This document shows, piece by piece, positions 20,201 through 30,109 of a stretch of 64,000 nucleotides of DNA. The notes under the pieces are model-generated. The model made no database searches, was not told the DNA's origin, and saw only the letters and a list, made by a program, of their open reading frames with translations. The stretch covers positions 21,668,891 to 21,732,890 of the forward strand of contig OX453272.1 in NCBI GenBank assembly GCA_949710005.1. Direction: 5' to 3'. Position 1 is the stretch's first letter. Each line of letters starts with the position of its first letter. The position numbers were made by a program, and so were the translations under genes. This DNA comes from Ricordea florida (taxonomy: Eukaryota; Cnidaria; Anthozoa; Corallimorpharia; Ricordeidae).

Positions 20201-21174
20201 AAACTGCTTATGATCCCGATTTAGATCCGACTACACTAAATGAGCCAGGTGATGATGATTATGGAGGTAATGATGATGGGGATGATACACTTTATTTGAG
20301 CCCAATCACAAAGACATCAACCACTCGTACAATTGACCATGATGAAGAGGAGGAGGAAACTTCATTTGGTGCTGTTGATGAAAGTAGGCGGCCATTGTTT
20401 GGAAAGGAAAAGGTGGAAGAGATGGAAAGTGACCAAGATAAAGCTTGGACTAGAATCATATCAAAATTCCCCAAAGTTGATACTTCCAAGTTCAGAGCTA
20501 GAATTAACGAGGGGGGTCATGTAATTGTGGAACTGTTTAGAAAAAATTCCAGGCCTTATACTTTATTAGCTAAAGATAATGAAATTATTGATGATCCTGA
20601 TCTCCCCAAGACTATAAGGGACAGTTTAGGGCCAACCTCAATCGAAGTTGTAGAAGCTAATGATGGTGAGATATCAAAGAGAAAAGGACTACTCACCAAA
20701 ATGAAGGACGAGCTAAAATTCCATAGGGACAAGCCGCTGAAGACCCCAGAAGAAAGTAGCCAAATAGAGACTCTGGAGAGGGAAATTGGTGAGCAGGAAC
20801 AAGAGATAGCTAACCTGGAGGGTGAGAATGAAGAAATCCAGGAACGAATGTCATTACGGGATCGTGTGAAGGCCATCTTCAAGAAATATGGATTCACAGT
20901 CTTTACTGTCATGAGTGCCGTTGGAGTGGTCATTGGTGTTATAGTCTCCAACCTCTCCAAAGGCCTCTCGAAATTGGGCAAAGGTGTGGGGGACGGGCTG
21001 AAGACCATCGGTAAGAAACTTGGTGAATTATTGCCCGGTATGGTGGGGGCGATCGTGAGTTTCCTGTTCAAGACCGCTGGGGAGGTCATTTCATTCCTGG
21101 GTAAGAACGCTTGGCTATTGATCCTCGCTGTTGTAGTGTACTTTGTAGACGAATTAAAAAAGAGGCGTCGCTAA
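20197..21174 (+). CDS. F7 acidic coiled-coil protein with hydrophobic amphipathic tail
   Basis: 325 aa. Acidic N-terminus (Asp/Glu-rich, ~1-60), a folded-looking middle ending 'LRDSLGP', a coiled coil (~185-225), a hydrophobic helix (~232-250), a Gly/Lys/Leu amphipathic stretch 'LSKLGKGVGDGLKTIGKKL' and a C-terminal membrane helix 'AWLLILAVVVYFV'. Such a tail could disrupt or span membranes during entry or assembly; this is inference. It lies five bases before the penton-like gene. Intact only in A. Confidence 0.7.
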   Translation: METAYDPDLDPTTLNEPGDDDYGGNDDGDDTLYLSPITKTSTTRTIDHDEEEEETSFGAVDESRRPLFGKEKVEEMESDQDKAWTRIISKFPKVDTSKFRARINEGGHVIVELFRKNSRPYTLLAKDNEIIDDPDLPKTIRDSLGPTSIEVVEANDGEISKRKGLLTKMKDELKFHRDKPLKTPEESSQIETLEREIGEQEQEIANLEGENEEIQERMSLRDRVKAIFKKYGFTVFTVMSAVGVVIGVIVSNLSKGLSKLGKGVGDGLKTIGKKLGELLPGMVGAIVSFLFKTAGEVISFLGKNAWLLILAVVVYFVDELKKRRR

Positions 21175-21179
21175 TATAA

Positions 21180-21812
21180 ATGTTGAGCATAACAATGTAC
21201 GAATCTGAAACCAGGGTGTACTTGGAACCTCCCCTGGACAAGGTTCGGGAGATACAACTCCTGGGTTGTAATATACCCAAACGATTGGTGAATTTCAAGG
21301 ATCGACAGGGCATACTCAATGAGGAAAATCGACCCCTCATAATAATCCAACCGGGCACATACTCTCTGCGTGGTATACACGCGATATTTCTCAATGATAC
21401 GGATAAGGCTAAGCTATCGATCATTGAGACTGATACTGTTGATTATCTATACTCCAACAAGAACTCCAACATCAAACTTACGAGAGGACTGCAATTTGCT
21501 CTAGGTTTACCTGAAGTCATAACTCCTGGTAAGTTATACCCTATAAATCTCCAAATCAAGGAGCCCCTGAGACTTATGTGCAGTCTAGTGAATAACCAGT
21601 CATCCTATATGAACAATGCTCGATTTACAGGACCCGTGAAGATGTCACCCTCACAACTCCTTGCCAACATACCATCACAGGATTATCCAGTCATTCCCGT
21701 TCATAAATCTAAAACCCCCATAAATCACTTCGATCTGAGCATCCTCGACATTGAATGGAACAAATTAAATCTGAATGGGTCTCCAATCACCTTCAGTTTG
21801 AGATTCAAATAA
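21180..21812 (+). CDS. Penton-like minor capsid protein
   Basis: 210 aa, beta-rich, no membrane segment. The pattern 'REIQLLGCNIPKR' then 'IIIQPGTYSLRGI' then C-terminal 'INHFDLSILD..W..LNLNGSPITFSL' matches what I know of single jelly-roll penton proteins of Polintons and virophages, which form the capsid vertices. Equal length (210 aa) and open in all three elements. Confidence 0.68.
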   Translation: MLSITMYESETRVYLEPPLDKVREIQLLGCNIPKRLVNFKDRQGILNEENRPLIIIQPGTYSLRGIHAIFLNDTDKAKLSIIETDTVDYLYSNKNSNIKLTRGLQFALGLPEVITPGKLYPINLQIKEPLRLMCSLVNNQSSYMNNARFTGPVKMSPSQLLANIPSQDYPVIPVHKSKTPINHFDLSILDIEWNKLNLNGSPITFSLRFK

Positions 21813-21844
21813 CATTTAAAAGTACGTGAGAACTGTAACTAAAC

Positions 21845-22459
21845 ATGAGTGAGTACAAAGGAATATATCCCAACTTGGAGGCTACTGCACCTCCTCCAAC
21901 CCCCACTAGTACTGATGGACCATCATTCAGGCTTCAACAATGTTGTGATGCTTTGAACAAGCTAAAGTCTGAATTAAGCCACTATGAGACAGTACTCAAA
22001 AAATACAACCGATCCAAGGGTGTATTAATGAATGCAAGCTCGACCTGTGGTATATTGTCTTGCGTTTTGGCAGCTGGTGGATTGGGCACATCTCTTAGTG
22101 GAGTCGGAATCATCGCATCTGTGCCATTGGGTGTAGTTAGTGGTGTATTTGTGTGCGCATCCATAGCATGTCAACAAATATCCAAGAATCTGTCCAAGAA
22201 AGCTGTGAAGCATCAAAACACCATTACACTGGCCAAATCCAAGATAAACACCATTGAAGACCTGGTTTCCAAAGCCCTTCGTGACAATAAGATCTCTGAT
22301 GAGCAGTTCTCGTTGATCATAGAAGAACTCAAGAAGTTCGAAAAGCTCAAGGCTGAAATAAGGGCTAAAGCTCAAAAAAATATGAGTGGAGAGGACCCAG
22401 TGGTATTGAGGCAGAGAGTACGCAAAGAAATCCTCAAAGAACTAAAAGGAGGACCATAA
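21845..22459 (+). CDS. F9 membrane protein with glycine-rich hydrophobic core
   Basis: 204 aa. A Pro-rich N-terminus is followed by a helical segment, then a long apolar Gly-rich block (~66-110, 'LAAGGLGTSLSGVGIIA'), likely a membrane hairpin. A charged helical C-terminal half includes 'TLAKSKINTIEDLVSKAL' and 'KISDEQFSLIIEEL'. I recall relatives among uncharacterised cnidarian proteins. TTTAAAAG lies upstream at 21814. The element C copy is very close; B's is frameshifted. Confidence 0.7.
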   Translation: MSEYKGIYPNLEATAPPPTPTSTDGPSFRLQQCCDALNKLKSELSHYETVLKKYNRSKGVLMNASSTCGILSCVLAAGGLGTSLSGVGIIASVPLGVVSGVFVCASIACQQISKNLSKKAVKHQNTITLAKSKINTIEDLVSKALRDNKISDEQFSLIIEELKKFEKLKAEIRAKAQKNMSGEDPVVLRQRVRKEILKELKGGP

Positions 22460-22528
22460 CTATAATTTATGAGCAAAACAAATACTAGTTCAAATAGACT
22501 TAAAAGTTGATGATACTAAGGATATATC

Positions 22529-22948
22529 ATGGCTAACAAACAAGTTAATGTACCTCTAAAATATCTAACTGCAGAGCAATGTGACTATTTATTACGTTAT
22601 TGGATAGATAAAAAGGGTCTAACAAATATAACTCAAGAACAATATAATGAACTAGCACGTTTTTTCGATGTCAAAGAAATGACCTTCATTCTAAAATATA
22701 TAACTATGGAGCAATTAGAATCTTTCTTTTGTGCTTTATTTGATGATAAACAAGCCAGTGAAGCTTTTGAACGTATAGCTGTAGATCAAGTTAGATATTT
22801 AGAACTTCATGAACATGCAACTGCAGAGCAAATTAAATCTTTAAAAAATGCTGCCATGTGTGATAAACAAGCTAATGAGGCTTTAGATCGTATACTTGAA
22901 GAGCAACTTGGACACTTAAAAAATATTGCCCTGAATGATACCGTTTAA
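22529..22948 (+). CDS. Hypothetical helical repeat protein, 139 aa (element A only)
   Basis: Preceded by 'gacTTAAAAGttgatg'. Loose repeats of 'T.EQ...L' and 'DKQA.EA..RI...Q' suggest a small helical-repeat fold. C has an unrelated 88-aa gene at the same place and B has none. Not recognised. Confidence 0.6.
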   Translation: MANKQVNVPLKYLTAEQCDYLLRYWIDKKGLTNITQEQYNELARFFDVKEMTFILKYITMEQLESFFCALFDDKQASEAFERIAVDQVRYLELHEHATAEQIKSLKNAAMCDKQANEALDRILEEQLGHLKNIALNDTV

Positions 22949-22971
22949 CTAATGGCTTAAAAGTTTGAACT

Positions 22972-22996
22972 CTTCTACCCAAATTCTGGATAGAAG
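22972..22996. promoter_or_regulatory. Stem-loop abutting the F10 start codon (element A)
   Basis: Nine-base arms (22972-22980 and 22988-22996, one mismatch) around loop AAATTCT end exactly at the ATG. TTAAAAG lies upstream. The same loop and arms occur in B and C. Confidence 0.8.
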
Positions 22997-24538
22997 ATGG
23001 GCTTACTCAATGACTTCAGAAATAGGTATCCAAAGGCTGATCGTGACCAATTCGTATTTGTGACCGATCAATATGGGGGTTACATCAGATGGAAAGTTAA
23101 TGGGACAACAATCATGTCTTATGATGACCCCACTGGCAAAACATGGACTGATGACCTATCACCACGTTTCAAAAGACTACTGTGGACAGATTTAGGATTG
23201 AATGATGATGCATCTTCATTCCCAAAGAGTTTGACCATGACCGATCGCTCTTACCCAATACCAGCCATTGACTTTGATGACTTCACAAGTGATACAACAA
23301 ACATGCTAACATCATTGGATATATACGTGTCCAATACGAAAAAGTTCACCGCTAAGATGCGAAACGTGTTCACATCACAAGTTGTCACGTCCAAGTCTGG
23401 AAAGCAAGGCCGAAAGTGGTTGAACGCGCCCGACATGAATTATTGGCCTCAACAGCTTAACTTTGCAGTGTGGTGTGCAACCTCTGGATATGGTGTCAGC
23501 CCCTTTGAAAGTTTGAACTACCCCAAAGTGGTGGCTGGCTTTGTAAAGTTTCACGTGTATTTCACCATAAGGCGAATACTGTACGAATTGAATGTGCCAC
23601 TTCCAGATGAACAACCATTTGCCATAGCTAACAACCCCTACAGTAAGGTTGCTTACCAAAGATTATGCGCTGAATTCGGGATCGGTAATGGTTCTGATTT
23701 CAGATGGAAAGGCGGGCGAAACCATGGTCTTGGTGATATATTCCTTGACTATGGTGCTGGTTACCATGGAAGAGGTGGGGGATTTCAAAATGTTCATTTG
23801 ATTCGAAACTATGATGAAGATGCAAACCAATGGCCTGGTGATGGTGGTAAATTCTCAGATGATGGTGGTAAGAAGGAAAAAGGTAACCTCATCCCATTCA
23901 TTCGCAATGATGACTTTGCTGGGTACAAGTATGCTTGGTTCATCCCAACGAGTGGTTATGGACTCACCAAGGCTGGGCTGGGTAGACTGAATCGATCTGC
24001 CGAGGCCTTCGTTTACTGTGTGCTGGGATCGCAAGTCAATACACGAAACTCGATTGTGGGCACGGGTGGTGGGGCAACTGAGACCCAGCAAGAGTTCTTG
24101 GCTCTATTTGAAAGTAGTGTGATTGAGAACGACATATCAAGTTCAGTACAAAGGTACCAACTAGCAACTCAGGAAGCAAAGTTAAGATTGGATCTGGCAA
24201 TTGCACCTGGAGTTTGGCTAATGCCCAGTAATATAATCATAAACACGGAGAGTGTGGTTGGTTACAACAACAACCTAATGAAGGCCACGGGTGACATGAA
24301 GTTTGGAGTTAACTCAAATGTAAACCTAGAGACCAAGACTGTAGGAATAAGCCATAACTTGGGCTCTTCGAAAGTTAAGTTACCACATGCAGCTACCAGA
24401 ACTAAAACTGTACAGGTGAAAACACCAATGAGGGATGTTAAACCTGAAATCAAAGAGCCTGAAACCACGCAACATGAAAATAACATCATTGCATTGATAA
24501 TCGTAGTTGGTAGATTGGCTTGGGCTTTGTTCCGTTGA
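22997..24538 (+). CDS. F10 large conserved Polinton protein, 513 aa
   Basis: Not assigned a function. Conserved blocks are 'DMNYWPQQLNFAVWCAT', 'YSKVAYQRLCAEFGI', 'GLTKAGLGRLNRSAEAFVYC' and 'APGVWLMPSNIIINTESVVG', followed by a low-complexity linker and a C-terminal membrane helix (~495-511). I recall similar uncharacterised proteins in cnidarian genomes. Size, last position in the capsid-side run and membrane anchor suggest a structural virion protein (inference). B's copy lacks about 65 N-terminal residues; C's copy starts at 63941. Confidence 0.7.
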   Translation: MGLLNDFRNRYPKADRDQFVFVTDQYGGYIRWKVNGTTIMSYDDPTGKTWTDDLSPRFKRLLWTDLGLNDDASSFPKSLTMTDRSYPIPAIDFDDFTSDTTNMLTSLDIYVSNTKKFTAKMRNVFTSQVVTSKSGKQGRKWLNAPDMNYWPQQLNFAVWCATSGYGVSPFESLNYPKVVAGFVKFHVYFTIRRILYELNVPLPDEQPFAIANNPYSKVAYQRLCAEFGIGNGSDFRWKGGRNHGLGDIFLDYGAGYHGRGGGFQNVHLIRNYDEDANQWPGDGGKFSDDGGKKEKGNLIPFIRNDDFAGYKYAWFIPTSGYGLTKAGLGRLNRSAEAFVYCVLGSQVNTRNSIVGTGGGATETQQEFLALFESSVIENDISSSVQRYQLATQEAKLRLDLAIAPGVWLMPSNIIINTESVVGYNNNLMKATGDMKFGVNSNVNLETKTVGISHNLGSSKVKLPHAATRTKTVQVKTPMRDVKPEIKEPETTQHENNIIALIIVVGRLAWALFR

Positions 24539-24552
24539 TGGACTCGATATGA

Positions 24553-24581
24553 TTTTTGTAACGTGGTTCGCGTTACAAAAA
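24553..24581. terminator. Stem-loop TTTTTGTAACG/CGTTACAAAAA between convergent genes (A)
   Basis: Perfect 11-base arms around TGGTTCG, between the F10 stop and the stop of the - strand Cys-repeat gene. The same core occurs at the same place in B (37532-37556) and after F2 in C (43308-43335). A bidirectional transcript end or processing signal is the simplest reading. Confidence 0.7.
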
Positions 24582-24592
24582 TGCACACTATA

Positions 24593-25015
24593 TTACTGTG
24601 ACTTCATAAGATCGCGGCAATCTTTACAACGATCTTTACGTTTGTAATGAACGCATATGCCCTTTCCCCCACACTCTTTACATCTGTACCTAGTTCTACC
24701 ATGAGGACATATTTGAGAACCCCCACAATCTTTGCAATAGTGCTTTACTTTACCATGGGTACATATATTCTTGCCACCACACTCTTTGCAAAATCCGATC
24801 TGTCTTTGATGAGGGCATATTTGTGATCCCATACAATCCTTACACTGATACTTACGCTTACCATGGTCACATGTTCCCCCACTACCACTTGGTACCTCTT
24901 CATGCATCCCCAGCGCCTCTAGTAACTCGTCCCGACGCATCTTATAATATTTGGCTATCTTGCGTTCCCTGGCAATGGCGCGGAGCTCTTTGACAGTTTG
25001 ATGTTGATTTGGCAT
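24593..25015 (-). CDS. SAP-like plus Cys/His-repeat protein (element A)
   Basis: 140 aa. The first ~46 residues are encoded by the right TIR and equal the PolB N-terminus apart from one Lys/Arg change. Then come five zinc-ligand repeats of form CxxC-x5-CxH ('CKDCGGSQICPHG'). The SAP-like part suggests DNA binding; the repeats probably bind zinc. It is transcribed from the right TIR inward. Function unknown. Confidence 0.75.
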   Translation of the reverse strand: MPNQHQTVKELRAIARERKIAKYYKMRRDELLEALGMHEEVPSGSGGTCDHGKRKYQCKDCMGSQICPHQRQIGFCKECGGKNICTHGKVKHYCKDCGGSQICPHGRTRYRCKECGGKGICVHYKRKDRCKDCRDLMKSQ

Positions 25016-25144
25016 GATGATTGTTTAGATGTATAGTAACATTTCTTTAAGCTGATATGGTCGATTTTGGATCCTGCACGCGTGCAGGATTTTTGTGTCT
25101 ATCGTCTTAAAGTGTTGCGCCAGAACTGTCACTTTCCTACTACT
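24876..25144 (-). repeat. Right TIR of element A (269 bp)
   Basis: Inverse of 8241-8509. It carries the start of the Cys-repeat gene and a palindrome at 25071-25090. It ends CCTACTACT, followed by the target duplication AATGT. Confidence 0.95.
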
Positions 25145-25149
25145 AATGT

Positions 25150-27918
25150 ACCAAAGATAAACTTACTTCTAATATCAAACGACGAGACAAATCACTACTG
25201 CTGGATTAAGAACATGTCAAGACTGATTAGGTATAATAAGCACAAGGAGACTCGTTTTTATTGTGACAATTGCCTCAACTCATTGTATTCAGGTAAATCA
25301 TCACAAACACACATGGAATACTGCCTAAGCAACGAAGCAGTGAAGGTGGAAATGCCCATGAACGAGGACGGGAGCCCAAAGTACATCACTTTCCAAAATC
25401 GCAACAGAAAGATGCAAGTCCCCTTCGTGGTCTACGCGGACTTTGAATGCTTCACGGAGAAGATAGACACTTGTTCACCGGACGAGAGGGAGAGCTTTAC
25501 GAATCAGTATCAGAAGCACAAGCCATCAGGGTTCTGTTATCTTATTAAATGTTTTGACGATGAGGCATTTGAACCCAAACTCGTGGTGTGTACAGCGAAC
25601 TCATCGGAGGAAGATATCCCCAAGATGTTCCAGGAAAGCTTAGAGACGGACATTAAGGAGATTTATGAGCAATTCAAGTCCAAAAAGAGTCTTATAATGA
25701 GGCTGAGTGATCATAGAAAATATAAGAATGCGACTCATTGCCACATTTGCGAGGGTGAATTAGGGGAGGACAAGGTGATCGACCACTGTCATCTTACGGG
25801 CAGGTACAGAGGAGCGGCTCATAAGAAATGCAATCTAGAATTACAGATCCCCAAGTTTTTCCCAGTTATATTTCACAACTTATCTGGGTACGATAGCCAC
25901 TTATTTATAAAGAAGCTTGGGTCATCGGAGGGTAAGATAGATTGTATACGCCTTAATGACGAGAAGTATATCTCATTCACAAAGGGGATTGTAGTCGATA
26001 CCTTTAAGAACAAGGAGGGGAAGACGATTGAGATTAAACGCTACATTAGATTCATAGACAGCTTTAGATTCATGTCAAGTGGTCTCGCCAGTTTGGTGGA
26101 TAATCTACCACGAGCGTCCCTGGAAAATCTGGAGAGGTTATACGAAGGGAAAAGCTCGACTTATTGGCTAGAAAGGGGGTGTTCCCATACGATTGGTTCG
26201 ACGGTTTTGATAAGCTACAAGTGGCTCATCTCCCGTCCAAGGAGGAATTCTACTCGAGGCTTTATGACGTTGATATATCGGAAGAGGATTATCAACATGC
26301 TGAAGCCGTGTGGGAAGCCTTTGGGATGAAGAGCTTTAGGGATTATCACGACCTATACCTTGAGACGGACGCAATCCTACTAGCTGATGTATTCGAGAAT
26401 TTTAGGGGCGTCTGTATGAAGAATTATGGGCTGGACCCCGCATGGTACTATACAGCGCCAGGATTAGCATGGGATGCCACATTGAAAATAACCAAGGTGG
26501 GATTAGAGCTATTGAGAGACCCAGATATGCTGATTATGATTGAAAAGGGTATCCGAGGCGGGATCTCAATGATTTCTACCAGGCACGGGGAAGCCAGCAA
26601 TCCGTACATAAAGGAGTACGATCCAGCCTTGCCTACAAAATACATCACATATTTGGATGCAAACGGGCTGTATGGCCATGCAATGACCAAAGCCTTACCA
26701 ACTCACGGTTTTGAACGGATGGATGACCAAGACTTATTAAACTGGAGGGACCATCCATGCATATTGGAAGTGGACTTGGAATATCCCCACCAATTGCACG
26801 ACTTGCACAATGATTATCCCTTAGCCCCAGAGAGACTTGACGCAAACGGAGTCGATAAATTAATCCCGAACCTCAGAGACAAAACAAAGTACATACTTCA
26901 CCACGAAGTACTAAAACAATATCTTTCTCTCGGATTAAACCTAACCAAAGTACACAGAGGGATCACATTCGAAGAGTCAGCGTGGTTGAAGCCTTACATC
27001 GACTTGAACACCATTCTTAGAGCCAAAGCGGAGAACGACTTTGAGAAGGATTTCTTCAAACTCATGAACAACTGCGTATTCGGGAAGACCATGGAGAACA
27101 TCAGAAAGAGAGTGGACATTCAATTGGTCATGAATGAGCTACAGGCACGCAAATTAATCGTGAAGCCGAACTTCCACCACAGGAACATCTTTTGCGAGAA
27201 CCTGACCGCGTTTGTTGAATCTGTTTGATTCAACATGTTGAATTCGAACAGATTCTTCGCTTCAGATTCAAACGAAACTTGTCTTTGATAAACCCATTTA
27301 CTTGGGCTTATCCGTTCTGGATCTGAGCAAGACGACAATGTACGATTTTTACTACAACTACATAAAGCCCAAGTATGGAGAGAAAGCCAAGTTGTTGTTC
27401 ACAGATACGGACTCTCTTGCATATGAGATACAAACCGAGGACTTTTACAAGGACATTAGCCCAGTTGTGAAAGAGAAGTTCGATACTAGCAATTATCGCA
27501 AGGTACATCCATCCGGCATTGAAACTGGAGCGAACAAGAAAATTGGGGGTATGTTCAAGGATGAAGCGGGTGGTGAACAAATCACGGAATTTGTTGGTCT
27601 ACGAGCCAAACTCTATGCCTTCAAAACGGATAATCAAAGTGAAGTGAAGAAGTGCAAGGGTGTGAATAAGGCAGTTGTGAGTAATAGTATAGGTTTTGAG
27701 GATTACAAGACTTGCCTTTTCAATGGACAACCACAGAGAAGGAAGATGAATACCATCAGAAGCCATAAGCACGATATGTACACGGAAACCATTAATAAAA
27801 TTGCATTATCACGCGAGGACGATAAACGGGTGATAATGGAGGATGGGGTACACACATGTGCACATGGTCACTTCAGAACGCTGTCGGGCGGCAATTCAGT
27901 ATCCTCAGGCACAAATTG
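25150..27918 (+). pseudogene. polB: Element B PolB, C-terminal part, broken
   Basis: Resumes after the AATGT duplication. It contains 'YADFECF' (exonuclease, about 25432), an endonuclease VII-like 'CHICEGELG..DHCHLTG', 'NLSGYDSHL', 'YHDLYLETDAILLADVF', 'DANGLYGHAM', 'KLMNNCVFGKTMENI' and 'FTDTDSLAYE' (about 27400). Further breaks are a one-base deletion near 26150 and a ~57-base foldback insertion at 27214-27270 that introduces a stop. So the gene is dead independently of element A. Confidence 0.93.
27213..27270 (+). repeat. Small foldback insertion in B PolB
   Basis: Replaces about ten bases of coding sequence found in C. TGTTGAATC (27213-27221) pairs perfectly with GATTCAACA (27227-27235), and related TTGAATTC/GATTC motifs follow. 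It may be a miniature transposon or repair filler. Confidence 0.65.
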
Positions 27919-28840
27919 AAGTTCCTCGCGAACGAATCCTCGTCTTGGCCCTCCATCCAAATAGTACAAAACTGGTTGACCTGGAGAAATCACAGTTCTG
28001 GATATATCATAAACTTCAAAGCTCCATATAGGATCCGTAGCCCTTCGTTTATCTCCACCTTCATCCTCACCGGGAGCATACAAATACCTGACTTCAACGT
28101 CTGGAGGCAACCTTTTCTCGTCTAATCCCACAGGCCGCTTATACTCTGGAGGCTTAATATCAATCCTCTCCATTTTCAAAGCTTCCTCAGGCTCTTTACC
28201 AGTGATACGGGTCGGCTCGCTATTCAGAGTCTTCATGATAGCGGGCAATCTTTTCACCCAAACTCTGGATCGGCCACCACTAACCATTTCCTGAGCGTAT
28301 TGATGGCTGAATAATTTCTCACCAATAGTCCGATTGGCTCTCTCTACAAAAGCCTGAGCTCGATGGTTCCCAGCTTCACTCCGCTGGATAGTTACCTCAT
28401 GCTTATTCATCAAACTTGTCACATCACCCTTGAATTCTGTACCCGGATCTACCATTAGTGTCCGAGGCCATTTCAATTTGCGGGCATAAATCCTCTCGAA
28501 GGCACTGGCGACTTCCCCACTGTCCTTCGAAGTCAATGCTTCAGCATCCTTGTACCTGGAAGCAATATCAATCACGACTAGCGCATAGCACTGTATCGTG
28601 AGGAAGAAACATCAAGTCCGCCTAATGAATTTGATTGGGCTTATCCACAACCCAATGTGGTCTGGGTATATACTTAGGGGCTGGGAGATATATTTGCCAC
28701 AAGGCTTGCTTCTCCAACCACTCTTTGGCGACATTTTCACTGACTTTGGCTGCGCTGGCCAATTTGGGTATGGCTGAGTACCCTTTCCAATATCCACTGG
28801 TCGAGTAGTACAACTGACTTAAAATCTTATAATCGCTCAT
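27868..28840 (-). pseudogene. int: Element B integrase, broken
   Basis: Starts 'MSDYKILSQLYYST' at 28840. A TAG replaces a Gln codon at about 28624-28626, next to the first catalytic region, and a ~17-base deletion near 28588 shifts frame. The rest keeps 'LMVDPGTEF' and 'AFVERANRTIGEKL'. Its 3' end overlaps the PolB 3' end by about 50 bases. Confidence 0.9.
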
Positions 28841-28867
28841 TTATAAACGAGATTGTGAGTATTTAAA

Positions 28868-30103
28868 ATGACTGCTATACCAGAAACGCTAAACCCTGAA
28901 CGTATTCCTCGAGAATCGAAGGGTTTGAAAGAGCATGCAATATTCAATCGGATCTCATTGACTCCAGCTTCCGCGAATCCAGGTCAGATCCTGTACGTTG
29001 ATATCCCCAAACTGGCGGATAATGATGTGATAGTGCCCGGCAGCGTTTACCTCATATTTGATCTGAACGTTTCGGGACATAAGGACAATACCTTGGTCAA
29101 TAATGTGGGTAGGAACCTCGTTTCAAGGCTCAGAGTTGTCTTTGGCGGGGAGACTATTCAGGATACTCAGAGACTCGACCTGTTCCAGACTTACCATGAT
29201 TTGTACTTGCCAAAGGAGGAACGCGCGGATAGGATGATAGAGGGCATCTCTTCCGATAACATGCGAAAACTCAGAACGAATGCTGGGGATAAGGACACTT
29301 CAGATGCAAAGGCTGTCAGGATGGCGGCGATTCATAATACTCAATATGCGATCCCCCTTGACCATCCAATCCTCCGAGATCATGGAGTCTTCTACCCAAG
29401 AGCGCTGAAAAATACACTAAGATTTGAAATCACGCTTGCCCCTGTTTCTGATGTTGTAGTGTACTCAAACGCTGAAGACCCCCCAAATTATACCCTTACC
29501 AACATTCATATGGAGTATTCATCCATCATGAGTGATTATTTGGCGAATAGGGCATTAGCCTCATACAGGATTGGTAAAGGGTTCATGTATGAGAACATAA
29601 TCCTGGAAAAGACCTTCACAGTCTCCAGGCCCAATCATGGAGTCATTAACGAGAATATAAATGTATCCAGGAGATCCATGACGGGGATATTATGCCTCTT
29701 CATAGACGATTATGCACCAGGGACAAGGGATTCAGAGATGTTCGTGAACCCAGACATTACTTCAATCAGAGTAAACATCGATGGAAAGCCAAATTGTCTC
29801 TATTCCAACGGGATGATCCCCAGAGACTTTTGGAAATCCATAATCAAGCGTTCTGGGGTGAACGATTCCATTGAAGAGGCGGATTTCTATACAGACAAAT
29901 TCGCGTTGTGGATTGATTTGAGGACCCATCCCGACAATCACATCCATGGCAGTGGATTGGCCCTGAATGAAACTCGTGATGGGGTTAAACTTCAAATCAG
30001 GCGCCGAACGTCTGGAAGTGGCACACTAAGCTGTTACATGTTCGTGGTCGTGGATGCAGTGATGGGGATTATGAATGCTGATCTAAAAGAAATAGTGTAT
30101 TGA
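28868..30103 (+). CDS. mcp: Major capsid protein, double jelly-roll type (element B)
   Basis: 411 aa, open throughout. It has the landmarks of the A copy ('PASANPGQILYVDIPKL', 'LRDHGVFYPRAL', 'DFYTDKFALWIDLR') but is clearly more distant from A and C than those are from each other. The start follows 'tatttaaaATG'. The packaging ATPase starts six bases after the stop. Confidence 0.82.
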   Translation: MTAIPETLNPERIPRESKGLKEHAIFNRISLTPASANPGQILYVDIPKLADNDVIVPGSVYLIFDLNVSGHKDNTLVNNVGRNLVSRLRVVFGGETIQDTQRLDLFQTYHDLYLPKEERADRMIEGISSDNMRKLRTNAGDKDTSDAKAVRMAAIHNTQYAIPLDHPILRDHGVFYPRALKNTLRFEITLAPVSDVVVYSNAEDPPNYTLTNIHMEYSSIMSDYLANRALASYRIGKGFMYENIILEKTFTVSRPNHGVINENINVSRRSMTGILCLFIDDYAPGTRDSEMFVNPDITSIRVNIDGKPNCLYSNGMIPRDFWKSIIKRSGVNDSIEEADFYTDKFALWIDLRTHPDNHIHGSGLALNETRDGVKLQIRRRTSGSGTLSCYMFVVVDAVMGIMNADLKEIVY

Positions 30104-30109
30104 GTAAGG

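Larger units (their letters stand above)
8241..25144 (+). mobile_element. Polinton/Maverick (adintovirus-like) element A, nested in B
   Basis: A 16,904-bp element with 269-bp TIRs that show one clear difference by eye. It starts AGTAGTAGGAAAG and ends with the exact inverse, flanked by AATGT on both sides (8236-8240 and 25145-25149). It carries PolB (broken), a TFIIB-like gene, an intact integrase, MCP, ATPase, penton-like gene and about a dozen small genes. Near-identical TIRs and the clean duplication mark it as the youngest of the large insertions. Confidence 0.95.

Noticed and set aside
20556..21089. Long - strand frame opposite F7 (also 61503-62042)
   Set aside because: Antisense shadow of a strongly biased coding sequence; no motif, and the F7 strand is the conserved one.
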